Source: Mesorhizobium japonicum MAFF 303099 (GTDB lineage Bacteria; Pseudomonadota; Alphaproteobacteria; Rhizobiales; Rhizobiaceae). Taken from it: DNA of 64,000 nt. This document shows positions 55,210 to 64,000 of the stretch, piece after piece. A program made the position numbers and the translations under genes. The notes under the pieces are model-generated. The model worked only from the letters and a program-made list of their open reading frames with translations. It was not told where the DNA came from and did no database searches. The stretch is from assembly GCF_000009625.1 (NCBI RefSeq), contig NC_002678.2, forward strand, positions 496,001 through 560,000, read 5' to 3'. How positions within the stretch are numbered: the first letter of the stretch is position 1; each line of letters starts with the position of its first letter.

Positions 55210-56037
55210 ATGCAATTGAAAAACACAGATATATGCCAAAGCCTGGATTGGAGCCGTTGTTTGCCCGAAAAATTACAACATGTGCTGATCCTTGCGCATC
55301 CAGGGCATGAGCTTAGGATTCATCATTGGATTGAGCTGAGCAAACCGCGAATCTACCTTTTGACGGATGGTTCGGGCGGACGCCATTCTGCCAGAACCCA
55401 ATATTCACGCGACCTCGTGGAAGCTGCCGGTGCAACCGCCGGCGCGGTGTTCGGCGATATGCCTGATGCCGTCTGGTACAAGGCGCTGTTGGCTGGAGAC
55501 AGCGGCTTCTTTGCCGATGTGCTGGCGAGGATCCATGCCGATCTGTCTGATATGCAGGACGTGCAGATCGTCTCGGACGCCGTCGATGGCTACAATCCGA
55601 TGCACGATCTGGCCTATGCATTCGGCGATGCCATCAACCGGCTGCTGCAAAGGCCGGCTCGCAAGCAGCTTTGTTCCGCCGCGGTTCCCAACGTGCCAGG
55701 GGCTGTCGAGGTGGAAATCCAACTGGATTCGGCTGCGCGCGCCAGAAAGATGGCTGCGGTCAAAGCCTACACGCCATTGGCGGATGAAGCCCGCCAGATT
55801 CTGGATCGGGACCCGCAGTGCTTCGACCGGGAACTTCTCATCTCGCAGCACTTTGACTGGGATGCGCCGTGGACGCCGGACTGGGAGCGCATCGGCAAAG
55901 AGCGGGTGGCGAACAAAGTCTACGACAGATGCATCACCTACAAGGAAAATGTACAGCCGGTCGCGCAGCGACTGATGTCGGAAGGCGACCGAACTCACGC
56001 GCCGCGGAAAGTCCAGCGTCTGCCTTCCCGGGCCTAG
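55210..56037 (+). CDS. PIG-L-like protein of unknown specificity
   Basis: This 275-residue protein starts (after about 22 residues) with 'VLILAHPGHELRIHHWIEL', which recalls the N-terminal metal-binding motif 'AHPDDE' of PIG-L/LmbE deacetylases but with HPGHE. It then has 'IYLLTDGSGGRHSARTQ', also PIG-L-like, and 'GYNPMHDLAYAFGDAIN', where the histidine could be a further ligand. PIG-L enzymes deacetylate N-acetylglucosamine conjugates, and that role would fit the glycan context. The substitution makes activity uncertain. Confidence 0.6.
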   Translation: MQLKNTDICQSLDWSRCLPEKLQHVLILAHPGHELRIHHWIELSKPRIYLLTDGSGGRHSARTQYSRDLVEAAGATAGAVFGDMPDAVWYKALLAGDSGFFADVLARIHADLSDMQDVQIVSDAVDGYNPMHDLAYAFGDAINRLLQRPARKQLCSAAVPNVPGAVEVEIQLDSAARARKMAAVKAYTPLADEARQILDRDPQCFDRELLISQHFDWDAPWTPDWERIGKERVANKVYDRCITYKENVQPVAQRLMSEGDRTHAPRKVQRLPSRA

Positions 56038-56072
56038 CCAAGGGTCTCGACGATTGCCTGTGCATGAAACAA

Positions 56073-56148
56073 TGGTGAGCGCGATGGGATTCGAACCCAT
56101 GACCTACTGATTAAAAGTCAGTTGCTCTACCGGCTGAGCTACGCGCTC
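56073..56148 (-). tRNA. tRNA-Lys (anticodon UUU)
   Basis: Read on the minus strand the sequence folds into a cloverleaf: acceptor GAGCGCG paired with CGCGCTC and an encoded CCA end, a D arm with the usual 'AGCTCAGCCGGTAGAGC', anticodon arm ACTGA-CTTTTAA-TCAGT with anticodon TTT, and the T arm GGGTTCGAATCCC. It lies 36 bases after the PIG-L-like gene, marking the right edge of the low-GC segment. Confidence 0.97.
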
Positions 56149-56452
56149 CCGCGGGCGCGAAAGGGCGGCCCTCGAAATTGCGCGGAACATAGGGAGAGTG
56201 CCTCGACCGGTCAACCGGAAAAAGAGCATCCGCAAGCCAGACTTCTCAAGCATTTCCACCGAGGCACCCTGCCCGCTTCGTTCAACGGCGCAACGCCCCT
56301 GGCAAAGCGACGGCATCACCTCTTTTCAGCTCAGCTGGCAGGCCAGAGAAACATTACAAATCAGCAACTTGGGATTTAGCGAGGAACCTTACACGCTACC
56401 GCTCGTTGTCTCGCCACAAGGGACGTCAATCACCCTTTCGAAGGAGAAGACC

Positions 56453-56944
56453 ATGAACAAGATCGTATCGGGTATACTGGCGGCCACTTTGTCCGTTTCG
56501 TTTGTAGCGGCCGCGATTCCGGCCAATGCCGCTCAGATGTTCGTGCCGCAGGCACCGGAGGCCTCATCCAATACTCTGAACGTTGAAGCCCGCAACGGTG
56601 ATCGGAACTTCCAATGGCGTCATAACCGCTATGGCAACCGCGACTTCGGCGTCCGTCGCAACTTTGCCCGAAACAATGACGGCGGCGCCTACTGGAACGG
56701 TCATCGCGGCTATCGTGAGTACCATCGCGGCTATCGTCGCCATGGCGACAACTGGTTCCCGCTGGCGGCCTTCGCGACTGGCGCCCTGATCACCGGCGCG
56801 ATCGTCAACAGCGAGAACAACCGCTTCCACGAAGGCAATGCGCATGTGCAGTGGTGCTACGACCGCTATCGCAGCTATCGTGCTTCGGACAACACATTCC
56901 AGCCGAACTACGGACCGCGTCAGGAGTGCCGTTCGCCTTACTGA
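56453..56944 (+). CDS. BA14K family secreted protein
   Basis: This 163-residue protein has a signal peptide ('[20 protein letters not shown]', cleavage near ANAA) and a mature region rich in R, N, H and Y. A transmembrane-like '[19 protein letters not shown]' precedes the C-terminal '[20 protein letters not shown]', the BA14K motif, ending in QECRSPY. The founding Brucella member is an immunoreactive lectin-like protein. The ATG at 56453 has AAGGAGA upstream. The 300-base gap to the tRNA contains no gene I can support. Confidence 0.87.
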   Translation: MNKIVSGILAATLSVSFVAAAIPANAAQMFVPQAPEASSNTLNVEARNGDRNFQWRHNRYGNRDFGVRRNFARNNDGGAYWNGHRGYREYHRGYRRHGDNWFPLAAFATGALITGAIVNSENNRFHEGNAHVQWCYDRYRSYRASDNTFQPNYGPRQECRSPY

Positions 56945-56970
56945 CCCCAGGTATCGGCAGCTGAGTACAA

Positions 56971-56999
56971 GGCCCGCGTCGGAAACGGCGCGGGTCTCT
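56971..56999 (+). terminator. Candidate terminator downstream of the BA14K gene
   Basis: GGCCCGCGTC, GGAAAC, GGCGCGGGTC form an approximately 7-base GC-rich stem (with a G-U pair), followed by TCTCTCTT. It lies between the convergent BA14K and glpK genes. It may serve both. Confidence 0.55.
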
Positions 57000-57000
57000 C

Positions 57001-58491
57001 TTATGCGCTTAGCGTCCTGCGCACAGCATCGCGCCAGCCTGCCAGCTTGGCGGATCGTGTGGCGATATCCATCTCCGGCTTGAACCGCCGCTCAAGCGCC
57101 CAGCTCTTGGCGAATTCCTTCGCCTTGGGCCAGACACCAGCCTTCGAGCCGGCAAGCCAGGCCGCGCCCAGCGCGGTCGTCTCAAGGATGGTCGGGCGAT
57201 CGACCGGCGCGTCGAGTATGTCGGCCAGCCGCTGCATGGTCCAATCCGACGCCACCATGCCGCCATCGACCCTCAGCACCGTTTTGGCCGAAGTGCCCTT
57301 CCAGTCCTTGCGCATGGCGTCGAGCAGGTCGCGGGTCTGGTAGGCAACGGCCTCCAGAGCGGCGCGGGCAAATTCTGCCGGTCCGGAATTGCGGGTCAGT
57401 CCGAAGATGGCACCGCGCGCCTCGGCATCCCAGTGCGGCGCGCCGAGGCCGACGAAAGCCGGCACCAGATAGACGTTTTGCGTCGGGTCGGCCTCATCAG
57501 CCAGTTTGCCGCTCTGCTCGGCCTTGCCGATCACCTTGATGCCGTCGCGCAGCCATTGCACGGCAGCCCCTGCGATGAAGATCGAACCTTCCAGCGCATA
57601 GGTGGTCTTGCCGTTCAGCCGATAGGCGATGGTCGTCAAAAGCCGGTTCTTCGAACGCACCAGATCGCTGCCGGTGTTGAGCAGCGCGAAGCAGCCGGTG
57701 CCATAGGTGGATTTCATCATGCCCGGCTCGAAGCAGGCCTGGCCGATGGTCGCGGCATGCTGGTCACCGGCAACGCCGAGGATCCTTATCTCGGCACCGA
57801 ACAGATCTCTCTCGGTCACTCCATAGTCATCGGCGCAGTCCTTGACCTGCGGCAGCAGTTTCGCCGGAATGTTGAGAATGGCCAAAAGCTCGTCGTCCCA
57901 GGCGTTTTCCGCGATGTTGTAGACCAGCGTGCGCGAGGCGTTGGTGGCGTCGGTGGCGTGGACCTTGCCGCCGGTCAGCCGCCAGATCAGAAAACTGTCG
58001 ATGGTGCCGGCCAGCAATTCGCCTTTCTCGGCGCGCTTCCTGCCGCCCTTCACCTTGTCGAGTATCCAGGCGATCTTGGTGCCCGAGAAATAGGGATCGA
58101 GCAGCAAGCCGGTCTTGCGCGTGAATTTCTTCTCCAGCCCCTGCTTCTTCAGTTTCTGGCAGAGCGGCGCGGTGCGGCGGTCCTGCCAGACGATGGCATT
58201 GTGGATCGGCTTGCCCGTCGCCCTGTCCCAGACGACGACGGTCTCGCGCTGATTGGTGATGCCGATGGCGGCGACATCCGACGCGGCTTTGCCGGCATTC
58301 TTCAGCGCAGCCTTCACGGTCGTCACAACACTCGCCCAAATCTCTTCCGGGTCATGCTCGACCCAGCCGGAGGCCGGATAGTGCTGCGCGAATTCCTTCT
58401 GGCCGCTGCCGGCGACTTTCATCTGGCCATCGAATAGGATCGCCCTGGTCGATGTCGTTCCCTGGTCGATTGCCAGCACAAAACCGCTCAT
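57001..58491 (-). CDS. glpK: Glycerol kinase
   Basis: This 496-residue FGGY-family enzyme phosphorylates glycerol to glycerol 3-phosphate. '[20 protein letters not shown]' at the start, '[20 protein letters not shown]' and '[20 protein letters not shown]' are the conserved blocks. ATG 58491 ([11 protein letters not shown]) is chosen over one six codons upstream. It is the last gene of the minus-strand glycerol operon, 91 bases after glpV, and is convergent with the BA14K gene. Glycerol 3-phosphate dehydrogenase (glpD) is not in the visible part. Confidence 0.96.
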
Positions 58492-58581
58492 TGCGTCCTC
58501 CGCCTTCACACAAACAGGGGAGACGGCAACATGCCGCCTCCCCCAATTTCACACGGGCGCGAGCGCCCGCATAGGACAGTC

Positions 58582-60306
58582 TTACTTCTGCCAGCTCTTC
58601 ACCAGTTCGTCGTAGTTGATGGTGATCGGCTTGTCCTTCTCCTGCTCGAGCTTCAGCTGAGGCGCCAGATTGCCGCCTTTGACCGCGTCGGCGTTCCAGT
58701 AGGCAAGGTCATGCTCTTCGGCCATCTTCGGTCCGATGTCGCCCTGGACGCCGGATTTCTCGATACGTGCCATGACTTTTTCCTGATCGGCGCAGAGCGA
58801 ATCCATGGCTTCCTGCGGTGTCTTGGCACCAGACGATGCGTCACCGATGTTCTGCCACCAGAGCTGCGCCAGCTTCGGATAGTCCGGCACGTTGGTACCG
58901 GTCGGCGTCCACTGCACACGGGCCGGCGAGCGATAGAACTCGATCAGGCCGCCGAGCTTCGGCGCACGTTCGGTGAAGCTCTTGTCATGGATGGTGGAGT
59001 CGCGAATGAAGGTGAGGCCAACCTGGCTCTTCTTCACGTCGACGGTCTTCGAGGTGACGAACTGGGCATAAAGCCAGGCGGCCTTGGCGCGGTCGGTCGG
59101 CGTCGACTTCATCAGCGTCCAGGAACCGACGTCCTGATAGCCGAGCTTCATGCCGTCCTTCCAGTAGGAGCCGTGCGGAGACGGCGCCATGCGCCACTTC
59201 GGCGTGCCGTCGTCGTTCATGACCGGCAAGCCGGGCTTGACCATGTCGGCGGTGAACGCGGTGTACCAGAAGATCTGCTGGGCAACATTGCCTTGCGACG
59301 GCACGGGGCCGGATTCGGAGAAGGTCATGCCCTGGGCTTCCGGCGGCGCATAGGCTTTCAGCCAATCAAGATACTTCTGGATGGCATAGACCGATGCTGG
59401 TCCATTGGTGTCGCCGCCGCGCGCGGTGCACGAGCCGACAGGCCGCGACTTCGCATCGACCTTGATGCCCCATTCGTCGACCGGCACACCGTTCGGCAGG
59501 CCCTTGTCGCCATTGCCGGCCATCGACAGCCAGGCGTCCGTGAACCGCCAGCCGAGCGACGGATCCTTCTTGCCGTAGTCCATGTGGCCATAGACCTTCT
59601 TGCCGTTGACGTCGCGGCCGGTGAAGAATTCGGCGATGTCCTCATAGGCCGACCAGTTGACCGGCACGCCGAGATCATAGCCGTACTTGGCCTTGAAGTC
59701 GGCCTTGTTCTTCTCATCGTTGAACCAGTCGTAACGGAACCAGTAGAGGTTCGCGAACTGCTGGTCGGGCAGCTGGTAGAGCTTCTTGTCCGGCGCGGTG
59801 GTGAACTTCGTGCCGATGAAGTCGTCGACGTCGAGCATCGGATCGGTAACGTCCTTGCCTTCGCCCGCCATCCAGTCGGTCAAATTGCGCACCTGCTGGT
59901 AGCGCCAATGGGTGCCGATCAGATCGGAATCGTTGACCCAGCCGTCATAGATGTTCTGGCCGGTCTGCATCTGGGTCTGGATCTTCTCGACGACGTCGCC
60001 TTCCTGGATGACGTCATGCGTGACCTTGATGCCGGTGATGGCGGTAAAGGCCGGCGCCAGCACCTGAGACTCGTACTGGTGGGTGGTCAAGGTTTCCGAC
60101 ACGACTTTGATGTCCATGCCGGCGAAGGGCTTGGCGGCGTCGATGAACCACTGCATTTGCTTTTCCTGGTCGGCGCGCGAAAGCGTCGACACGCCGCCAA
60201 TCTCTTTGTCCAGAAAGGCTTTTGCTTCATCCATCCCGGCGTAGGCATTGCCTACACCGAGCAATAGGACAAGGGCCGTTGTTGATGTTAAAAATTGCCG
60301 TCGCAT
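58582..60306 (-). CDS. glpV: Glycerol ABC transporter substrate-binding protein
   Basis: This 574-residue periplasmic protein has a signal peptide ('LTSTTALVLLLGVGNAYAG') and the type of extracellular solute-binding fold long for the class ('QMQTGQNIYDGWVNDSDLIG', 'LGWRFTDAWLSMAGNGDKGL', 'YLDWLKAYAPPEAQGMTFSE'). It corresponds to GlpV of the Rhizobium leguminosarum glycerol importer by context: permeases, DUF2160 protein, two ATPases and glycerol kinase adjoin it. The assignment rests on gene order plus domain type. It lies 79 bases after glpU. Confidence 0.9.
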   Translation of the reverse strand: MRRQFLTSTTALVLLLGVGNAYAGMDEAKAFLDKEIGGVSTLSRADQEKQMQWFIDAAKPFAGMDIKVVSETLTTHQYESQVLAPAFTAITGIKVTHDVIQEGDVVEKIQTQMQTGQNIYDGWVNDSDLIGTHWRYQQVRNLTDWMAGEGKDVTDPMLDVDDFIGTKFTTAPDKKLYQLPDQQFANLYWFRYDWFNDEKNKADFKAKYGYDLGVPVNWSAYEDIAEFFTGRDVNGKKVYGHMDYGKKDPSLGWRFTDAWLSMAGNGDKGLPNGVPVDEWGIKVDAKSRPVGSCTARGGDTNGPASVYAIQKYLDWLKAYAPPEAQGMTFSESGPVPSQGNVAQQIFWYTAFTADMVKPGLPVMNDDGTPKWRMAPSPHGSYWKDGMKLGYQDVGSWTLMKSTPTDRAKAAWLYAQFVTSKTVDVKKSQVGLTFIRDSTIHDKSFTERAPKLGGLIEFYRSPARVQWTPTGTNVPDYPKLAQLWWQNIGDASSGAKTPQEAMDSLCADQEKVMARIEKSGVQGDIGPKMAEEHDLAYWNADAVKGGNLAPQLKLEQEKDKPITINYDELVKSWQK

Positions 60307-60385
60307 GTGTTTCCTCCACTGTTTCAGGTTTCAAGTGCGATCTGGAGCGGTGGCCGGCACGCTGCCGCTCCAACAGTTTCCCCCT

Positions 60386-60673
60386 CTATACGTAGCGGAA
60401 CACGCCGATGGCGTAGACCACGGAGAGAGCGAGAGCCCACCACAGGTTGGATCCAACGAGACCCAGCCAAGCGAGATGGATATAGGCGCTGCCAAGCAGC
60501 GACAGGAAAAGACGATCGCCGCGTGTCGTCTCGAAGCGCAGGATGCCGACGCGTGGGTTGCCGCCCGGCGAGGCGTATTCCCACGCCGCCATGCCGCACA
60601 GCAACAGCAGAATGGTCGCGAAGAAGGCCGCCGTCGGCCACGTCCACGCCATCCAGGAGAGGTCGAAATTCAT
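60386..60673 (-). CDS. glpU: DUF2160 family membrane protein GlpU
   Basis: This 95-residue protein has three hydrophobic segments ('PTAAFFATILLLLCGMAAWE', 'YIHLAWLGLVGSNLWWALAL' and the terminal 'VVYAIGVFRYV') separated by the conserved 'GILRFETTRGDRLFLSLLGS'. DUF2160 proteins are found only in glycerol-type ABC operons and are needed for transport in R. leguminosarum; the mechanism is unknown. The ATG at 60673 is 2 bases after the glpQ stop. A longer overlapping frame antisense or upstream is a shadow of glpQ. Confidence 0.88.
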   Translation of the reverse strand: MNFDLSWMAWTWPTAAFFATILLLLCGMAAWEYASPGGNPRVGILRFETTRGDRLFLSLLGSAYIHLAWLGLVGSNLWWALALSVVYAIGVFRYV

Positions 60674-60675
60674 GA

Positions 60676-61593
<918 letters not shown>

Positions 61594-61594
61594 T

Positions 61595-62461
61595 TCAGCG
61601 CTCCGCGTCGTAGTTGGTCATCACAGTGTAGAACACCCATGACAACAACAGGATGATGAGGAAGTAGACCAGCGACATGGCGGCAGCCGGGCCAAGGTCG
61701 AACTGGCCGAGCGCCGTCTTGACGAGGTCGATCGACAGGAAGGTCGTCGAGTTGCCCGGCCCGCCGCCGGTGACGACGAAGGGTTCGGTGTAGATCATAA
61801 AACTGTCCATGAAGCGCAGCAGCACGGCGATCAAAAGCACGCGCTGCATCTTCGGCAGCTGGATGTAGCGAAACACCGCCCAGCGCGAGGCTCCGTCGAT
61901 CTTGGCCGCCTGGTAGAAGGCATCGGGAATGGAAACCAGGCCAGCATAGCAGAGCAGCACGACGAGGCTGGTCCAGTGCCACACATCCATGACGATGATG
62001 ATGACCCAGGCATCGAACGCATGCTGAACGTAGTTGAAGTCGATGCCGAGCGCGTTGACGTAGTAGCCCAGCAGCCCGATGTCGTTGCGTCCGAACACCT
62101 GCCAGATGGTGCCGACGACGTTCCACGGGATCAGCAGTGGCAGTGACATCAGCACCAGGCAGACCGGCACGCCCCAGCCCTTCTTTGGCATGTTGAGCGC
62201 GATGAAGATGCCGAGCGGCACCTGGATCGCCAGGATGATGAAGGAAAAGATCAGGTTGCGGACCATCGCTTCCCAGAAGCGGCTGGACGACAGCAGGTCC
62301 TCGAACCATTCGGTGCCGGCCCAGGTGAAGACATTGTTGCCGAACGTGTCCTGCACCGAATAGTTGACGACCGTCATCAGCGGGATGACGGCGGTGAAGG
62401 CCACCAGCACCAGCACCGGCAGCACCAGGAACCAGGCCTTGTTGTTCCAGGTCTTGTCCAT
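61595..62461 (-). CDS. glpP: Glycerol ABC transporter permease GlpP
   Basis: This 288-residue MalF-type permease has 'AWFLVLPVLVLVAFTAVIPL' as first helix, a periplasmic loop ('TFGNNVFTWAGTEWFEDLLS') and the EAA loop 'IPDAFYQAAKIDGASRWAVF'. It pairs with GlpQ. It begins immediately after the glpT stop (0 bases between) and ends 2 bases before glpQ, so the ABC genes are densely packed. Confidence 0.93.
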   Translation of the reverse strand: MDKTWNNKAWFLVLPVLVLVAFTAVIPLMTVVNYSVQDTFGNNVFTWAGTEWFEDLLSSSRFWEAMVRNLIFSFIILAIQVPLGIFIALNMPKKGWGVPVCLVLMSLPLLIPWNVVGTIWQVFGRNDIGLLGYYVNALGIDFNYVQHAFDAWVIIIVMDVWHWTSLVVLLCYAGLVSIPDAFYQAAKIDGASRWAVFRYIQLPKMQRVLLIAVLLRFMDSFMIYTEPFVVTGGGPGNSTTFLSIDLVKTALGQFDLGPAAAMSLVYFLIILLLSWVFYTVMTNYDAER

Positions 62462-63529
62462 CTAGGCCCCCATCTCGACACGCCAGGAATCGGCATAGAT
62501 GTTGATGCCGGCCGGATCGAACCGCACCTTCGGCTCGGCTGGAACAGTCTCGTCCTCGCCGATGACGGCAGCGATATCCCTGCCTTCCAGTCTGGCGCGC
62601 ACCACCTTGTGGCGGCCGAGATCCTCGACCTTGCTGATCGAGACGGCCATGCCGTCCCGGCCGAGCCGCACATATTCGGGACGGATGCCGAGCTCGACAG
62701 CGCCGCCGGAGGCTTTGGGTGCGCCCGGCAATTCGATCCGCTGCGAGCCGAGCGTCGCCGTCTTGCCGTCGATCGCCACCGGCATGACGTTCATGCCCGG
62801 CGAGCCGATGAAGTAACCGACGAAGGTATGGCGCGGCCGCTCGAACAGTTCGGTCGGCGTGCCGATCTGCACGATGCCGCCGTCATACATGACGACGACC
62901 TGGTCGGCGAAGGTCAGCGCCTCGGTCTGGTCGTGGGTGACGTAGACCATGGTGTAGCCGAAGCGGCGGTGAAGCTGCTTCAATTGCGAGCGCAGCACCC
63001 ATTTCATGTGAGGGTCGATGACGGTCAGCGGCTCGTCGAACAGGATGGCGTTGACATCGGAGCGCACCAGTCCGCGGCCGAGCGAGATCTTCTGTTTCTG
63101 GTCGGCGGTCAGGCCCCTCGCCTTCCTTTTCGCCCAGGAGGCGAGATCAATCATCTCCAGCGTCTCGCGCACTTTGCGGTCGACATCGGCCTCCGGCACG
63201 CCGCGATTGCGCAGCGGGAAGGCCAGATTGTCGTAGACGGTCATGGTGTCGTAGATGACCGGGAACTGGAACACCTGCGCGATGTTGCGTTCCTGAGTCG
63301 ACAGTTTGGTCACGTCCCTGCCGTTGAACAGCAACTGGCCGTGCGAGGGGTGGAGCAGTCCCGAAATGATGTTGAGCAGCGTGGTCTTGCCGCAGCCGGA
63401 TGGTCCGAGCAGCGCATAGGCGCCGCCATCCTCGAATGTATGGTGCACTTCCCTGAGCGCGAAATCGGCATCCTTCTGCGGATTGGGCAGGTAGGAATGC
63501 CTGACATGGTTGACGTCGATGCGCGCCAT
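62462..63529 (-). CDS. glpT: Glycerol ABC transporter ATP-binding protein GlpT
   Basis: This 355-residue ATPase has Walker A 'LLGPSGCGKTTLLNIISG', Q-loop 'NIAQVFQFPVIYDTM', Walker B 'VNAILFDEPLTVIDPHMKWV' and H-loop 'MVYVTHDQTEALTFADQVVV', then a C-terminal TOBE-type domain. The signature motif is 'LTADQKQKISLGRGLVR', not LSGGQ; the first residues differ from the consensus. This may be a feature of glycerol-type ATPases. It lies 10 bases after glpS. Confidence 0.93.
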   Translation of the reverse strand: MARIDVNHVRHSYLPNPQKDADFALREVHHTFEDGGAYALLGPSGCGKTTLLNIISGLLHPSHGQLLFNGRDVTKLSTQERNIAQVFQFPVIYDTMTVYDNLAFPLRNRGVPEADVDRKVRETLEMIDLASWAKRKARGLTADQKQKISLGRGLVRSDVNAILFDEPLTVIDPHMKWVLRSQLKQLHRRFGYTMVYVTHDQTEALTFADQVVVMYDGGIVQIGTPTELFERPRHTFVGYFIGSPGMNVMPVAIDGKTATLGSQRIELPGAPKASGGAVELGIRPEYVRLGRDGMAVSISKVEDLGRHKVVRARLEGRDIAAVIGEDETVPAEPKVRFDPAGINIYADSWRVEMGA

Positions 63530-63539
63530 ATCGTCCTCC

Positions 63540-64000
63540 TCAAGCCGCCAGCTTCGGCGCGGTCACGGCGCGGCCGTGCTCGTCGAACACCATGATGTGA
63601 CGCGGGTCGATGAACACCTCGACCGCTTCGTCGGTCTCGAAATCCCGGATGCCGTGGGTCAGCATGACCCAGCGCACGTCGGCGAAATCGAGATGGATGA
63701 AACTCTCCGACCCGGTGATCTCGGTGATGGTCACCTTTGCCCGGACCGGCACGGCGCCGGCATTGGGCCGTTCGAGCGACAGATGGTGCGGCTGAAAACC
63801 GATCGTGTAATTGCCGTCGGCAATGCCGACGAGTTCGGGCGGCACCGGCAGCTTCACCCCGCCTTCGAGCAGGAAGTCGGCGCCCTTCTTGGCCAGCACG
63901 ATGGTGTTGAGCGGCGGATCGGCGAAGGTCCTCGCCGTAACCAGGTCGACCGGCTTGCGGAACACGTCGATGGTCGGCCCGAACTGCGTGATGCGGCCTT
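63540..64000 (-). CDS. glpS: Glycerol ABC transporter ATP-binding protein GlpS, C-terminal part (partial)
   Basis: The frame is open to the right edge of the window, so only the last 153 residues are visible; the nucleotide-binding core lies beyond. The remaining part starts 'GRITQFGPTIDVFRKPVDLV', the end of the ATPase domain, and continues as a MalK-like regulatory OB fold ('YTIGFQPHHLSLERPNAGAV', 'FIDPRHIMVFDEHGRAVTAP'). It pairs with GlpT to drive the transporter. Together the seven genes form one operon whose promoter is outside the window. Confidence 0.92.
   Translation of the reverse strand, partial: GRITQFGPTIDVFRKPVDLVTARTFADPPLNTIVLAKKGADFLLEGGVKLPVPPELVGIADGNYTIGFQPHHLSLERPNAGAVPVRAKVTITEITGSESFIHLDFADVRWVMLTHGIRDFETDEAVEVFIDPRHIMVFDEHGRAVTAPKLAA

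Noticed and set aside
56073..56148. tRNA-Lys as an att site of an integrated element
   Set aside because: No integrase gene is present and I found no second copy of the tRNA 3' end in the window.
58531..60267. 578-codon plus-strand frame across glpV
   Set aside because: Antisense shadow of the substrate-binding protein gene.

Overview
The window reads as a chromosomal segment of a high-GC alphaproteobacterium of the order Hyphomicrobiales, most likely Mesorhizobium or a close relative. The grounds are the gene order pyrH-frr-uppS-cdsA-rseP-bamA-lpxD-fabZ-lpxA-lpxI-lpxB-gltA, use of LpxI, an EipB (DUF1849) protein, a BA14K-type protein, a phasin and the rhizobial GlpSTPQUV glycerol transporter. 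All gene calls come from reading translated motifs; no database search was run. I found no insertion sequence, integrase, phage or CRISPR array.

Region 1 (1-18.4 kb) is core biosynthesis. The 3' end of gltX and the gene gltA lie on the plus strand. A long minus-strand block then runs, in transcription order, rpsB, tsf, [LysR / SnoaL-like / aldo-keto reductase insertion], pyrH, frr, uppS, cdsA, rseP, bamA, lpxD, fabZ, lpxA, lpxI, lpxB. It links translation, phospholipid synthesis, outer-membrane protein assembly and lipid A synthesis. A symmetrical terminator separates gltA from lpxB. No dxr lies between cdsA and rseP.

Region 2 (18.4-40.1 kb) holds mixed housekeeping genes: a LysE exporter with a DUF4031 protein, EipB, RidA, a glycerophosphodiesterase, a COG3146-type protein, a HIT protein, ClpS-ClpA, a phasin with a striking double operator, a D,D-carboxypeptidase with SPOR domain, a DnaJ-domain membrane protein, L-serine dehydratase, DUF599, YdcF, GatC-GNAT-GatA, an UPF0173 hydrolase, RuvX, small membrane proteins and an AidB-type acyl-CoA dehydrogenase.

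Region 3 (40.2-44.4 kb) is a pyrB-pyrC'-plsY-dprA operon. The dihydroorotase-like protein lacks its metal ligands and is probably a structural partner of PyrB.

Region 4 (44.3-51.2 kb) is a trehalose/glucan group: membrane-anchored OtsA, OtsB, a small downstream ORF, an amylo-alpha-1,6-glucosidase-like protein, a family 4 glycosyltransferase and an unknown 176-residue protein.

Region 5 (51.2-56.2 kb) has visibly lower GC and looks like accessory surface-glycan DNA: an acyltransferase-3/SGNH protein, a glycosyltransferase with a long C-terminal helical tail and a PIG-L-like protein, ending at tRNA-Lys(UUU).

Region 6 (56.4-64 kb) has a secreted BA14K-type protein and then a minus-strand glycerol operon, glpS(partial)-glpT-glpP-glpQ-glpU-glpV-glpK, which imports and phosphorylates glycerol. 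The window ends inside glpS.

The observations most worth a second look are the paired TTGTGC-N3-GCACAA operator on the phasin promoter, the metal-site-deficient PyrC', the membrane anchor on OtsA, the non-canonical ABC signature in GlpT, the ClpA C-terminal tail and the lower-GC glycan island.
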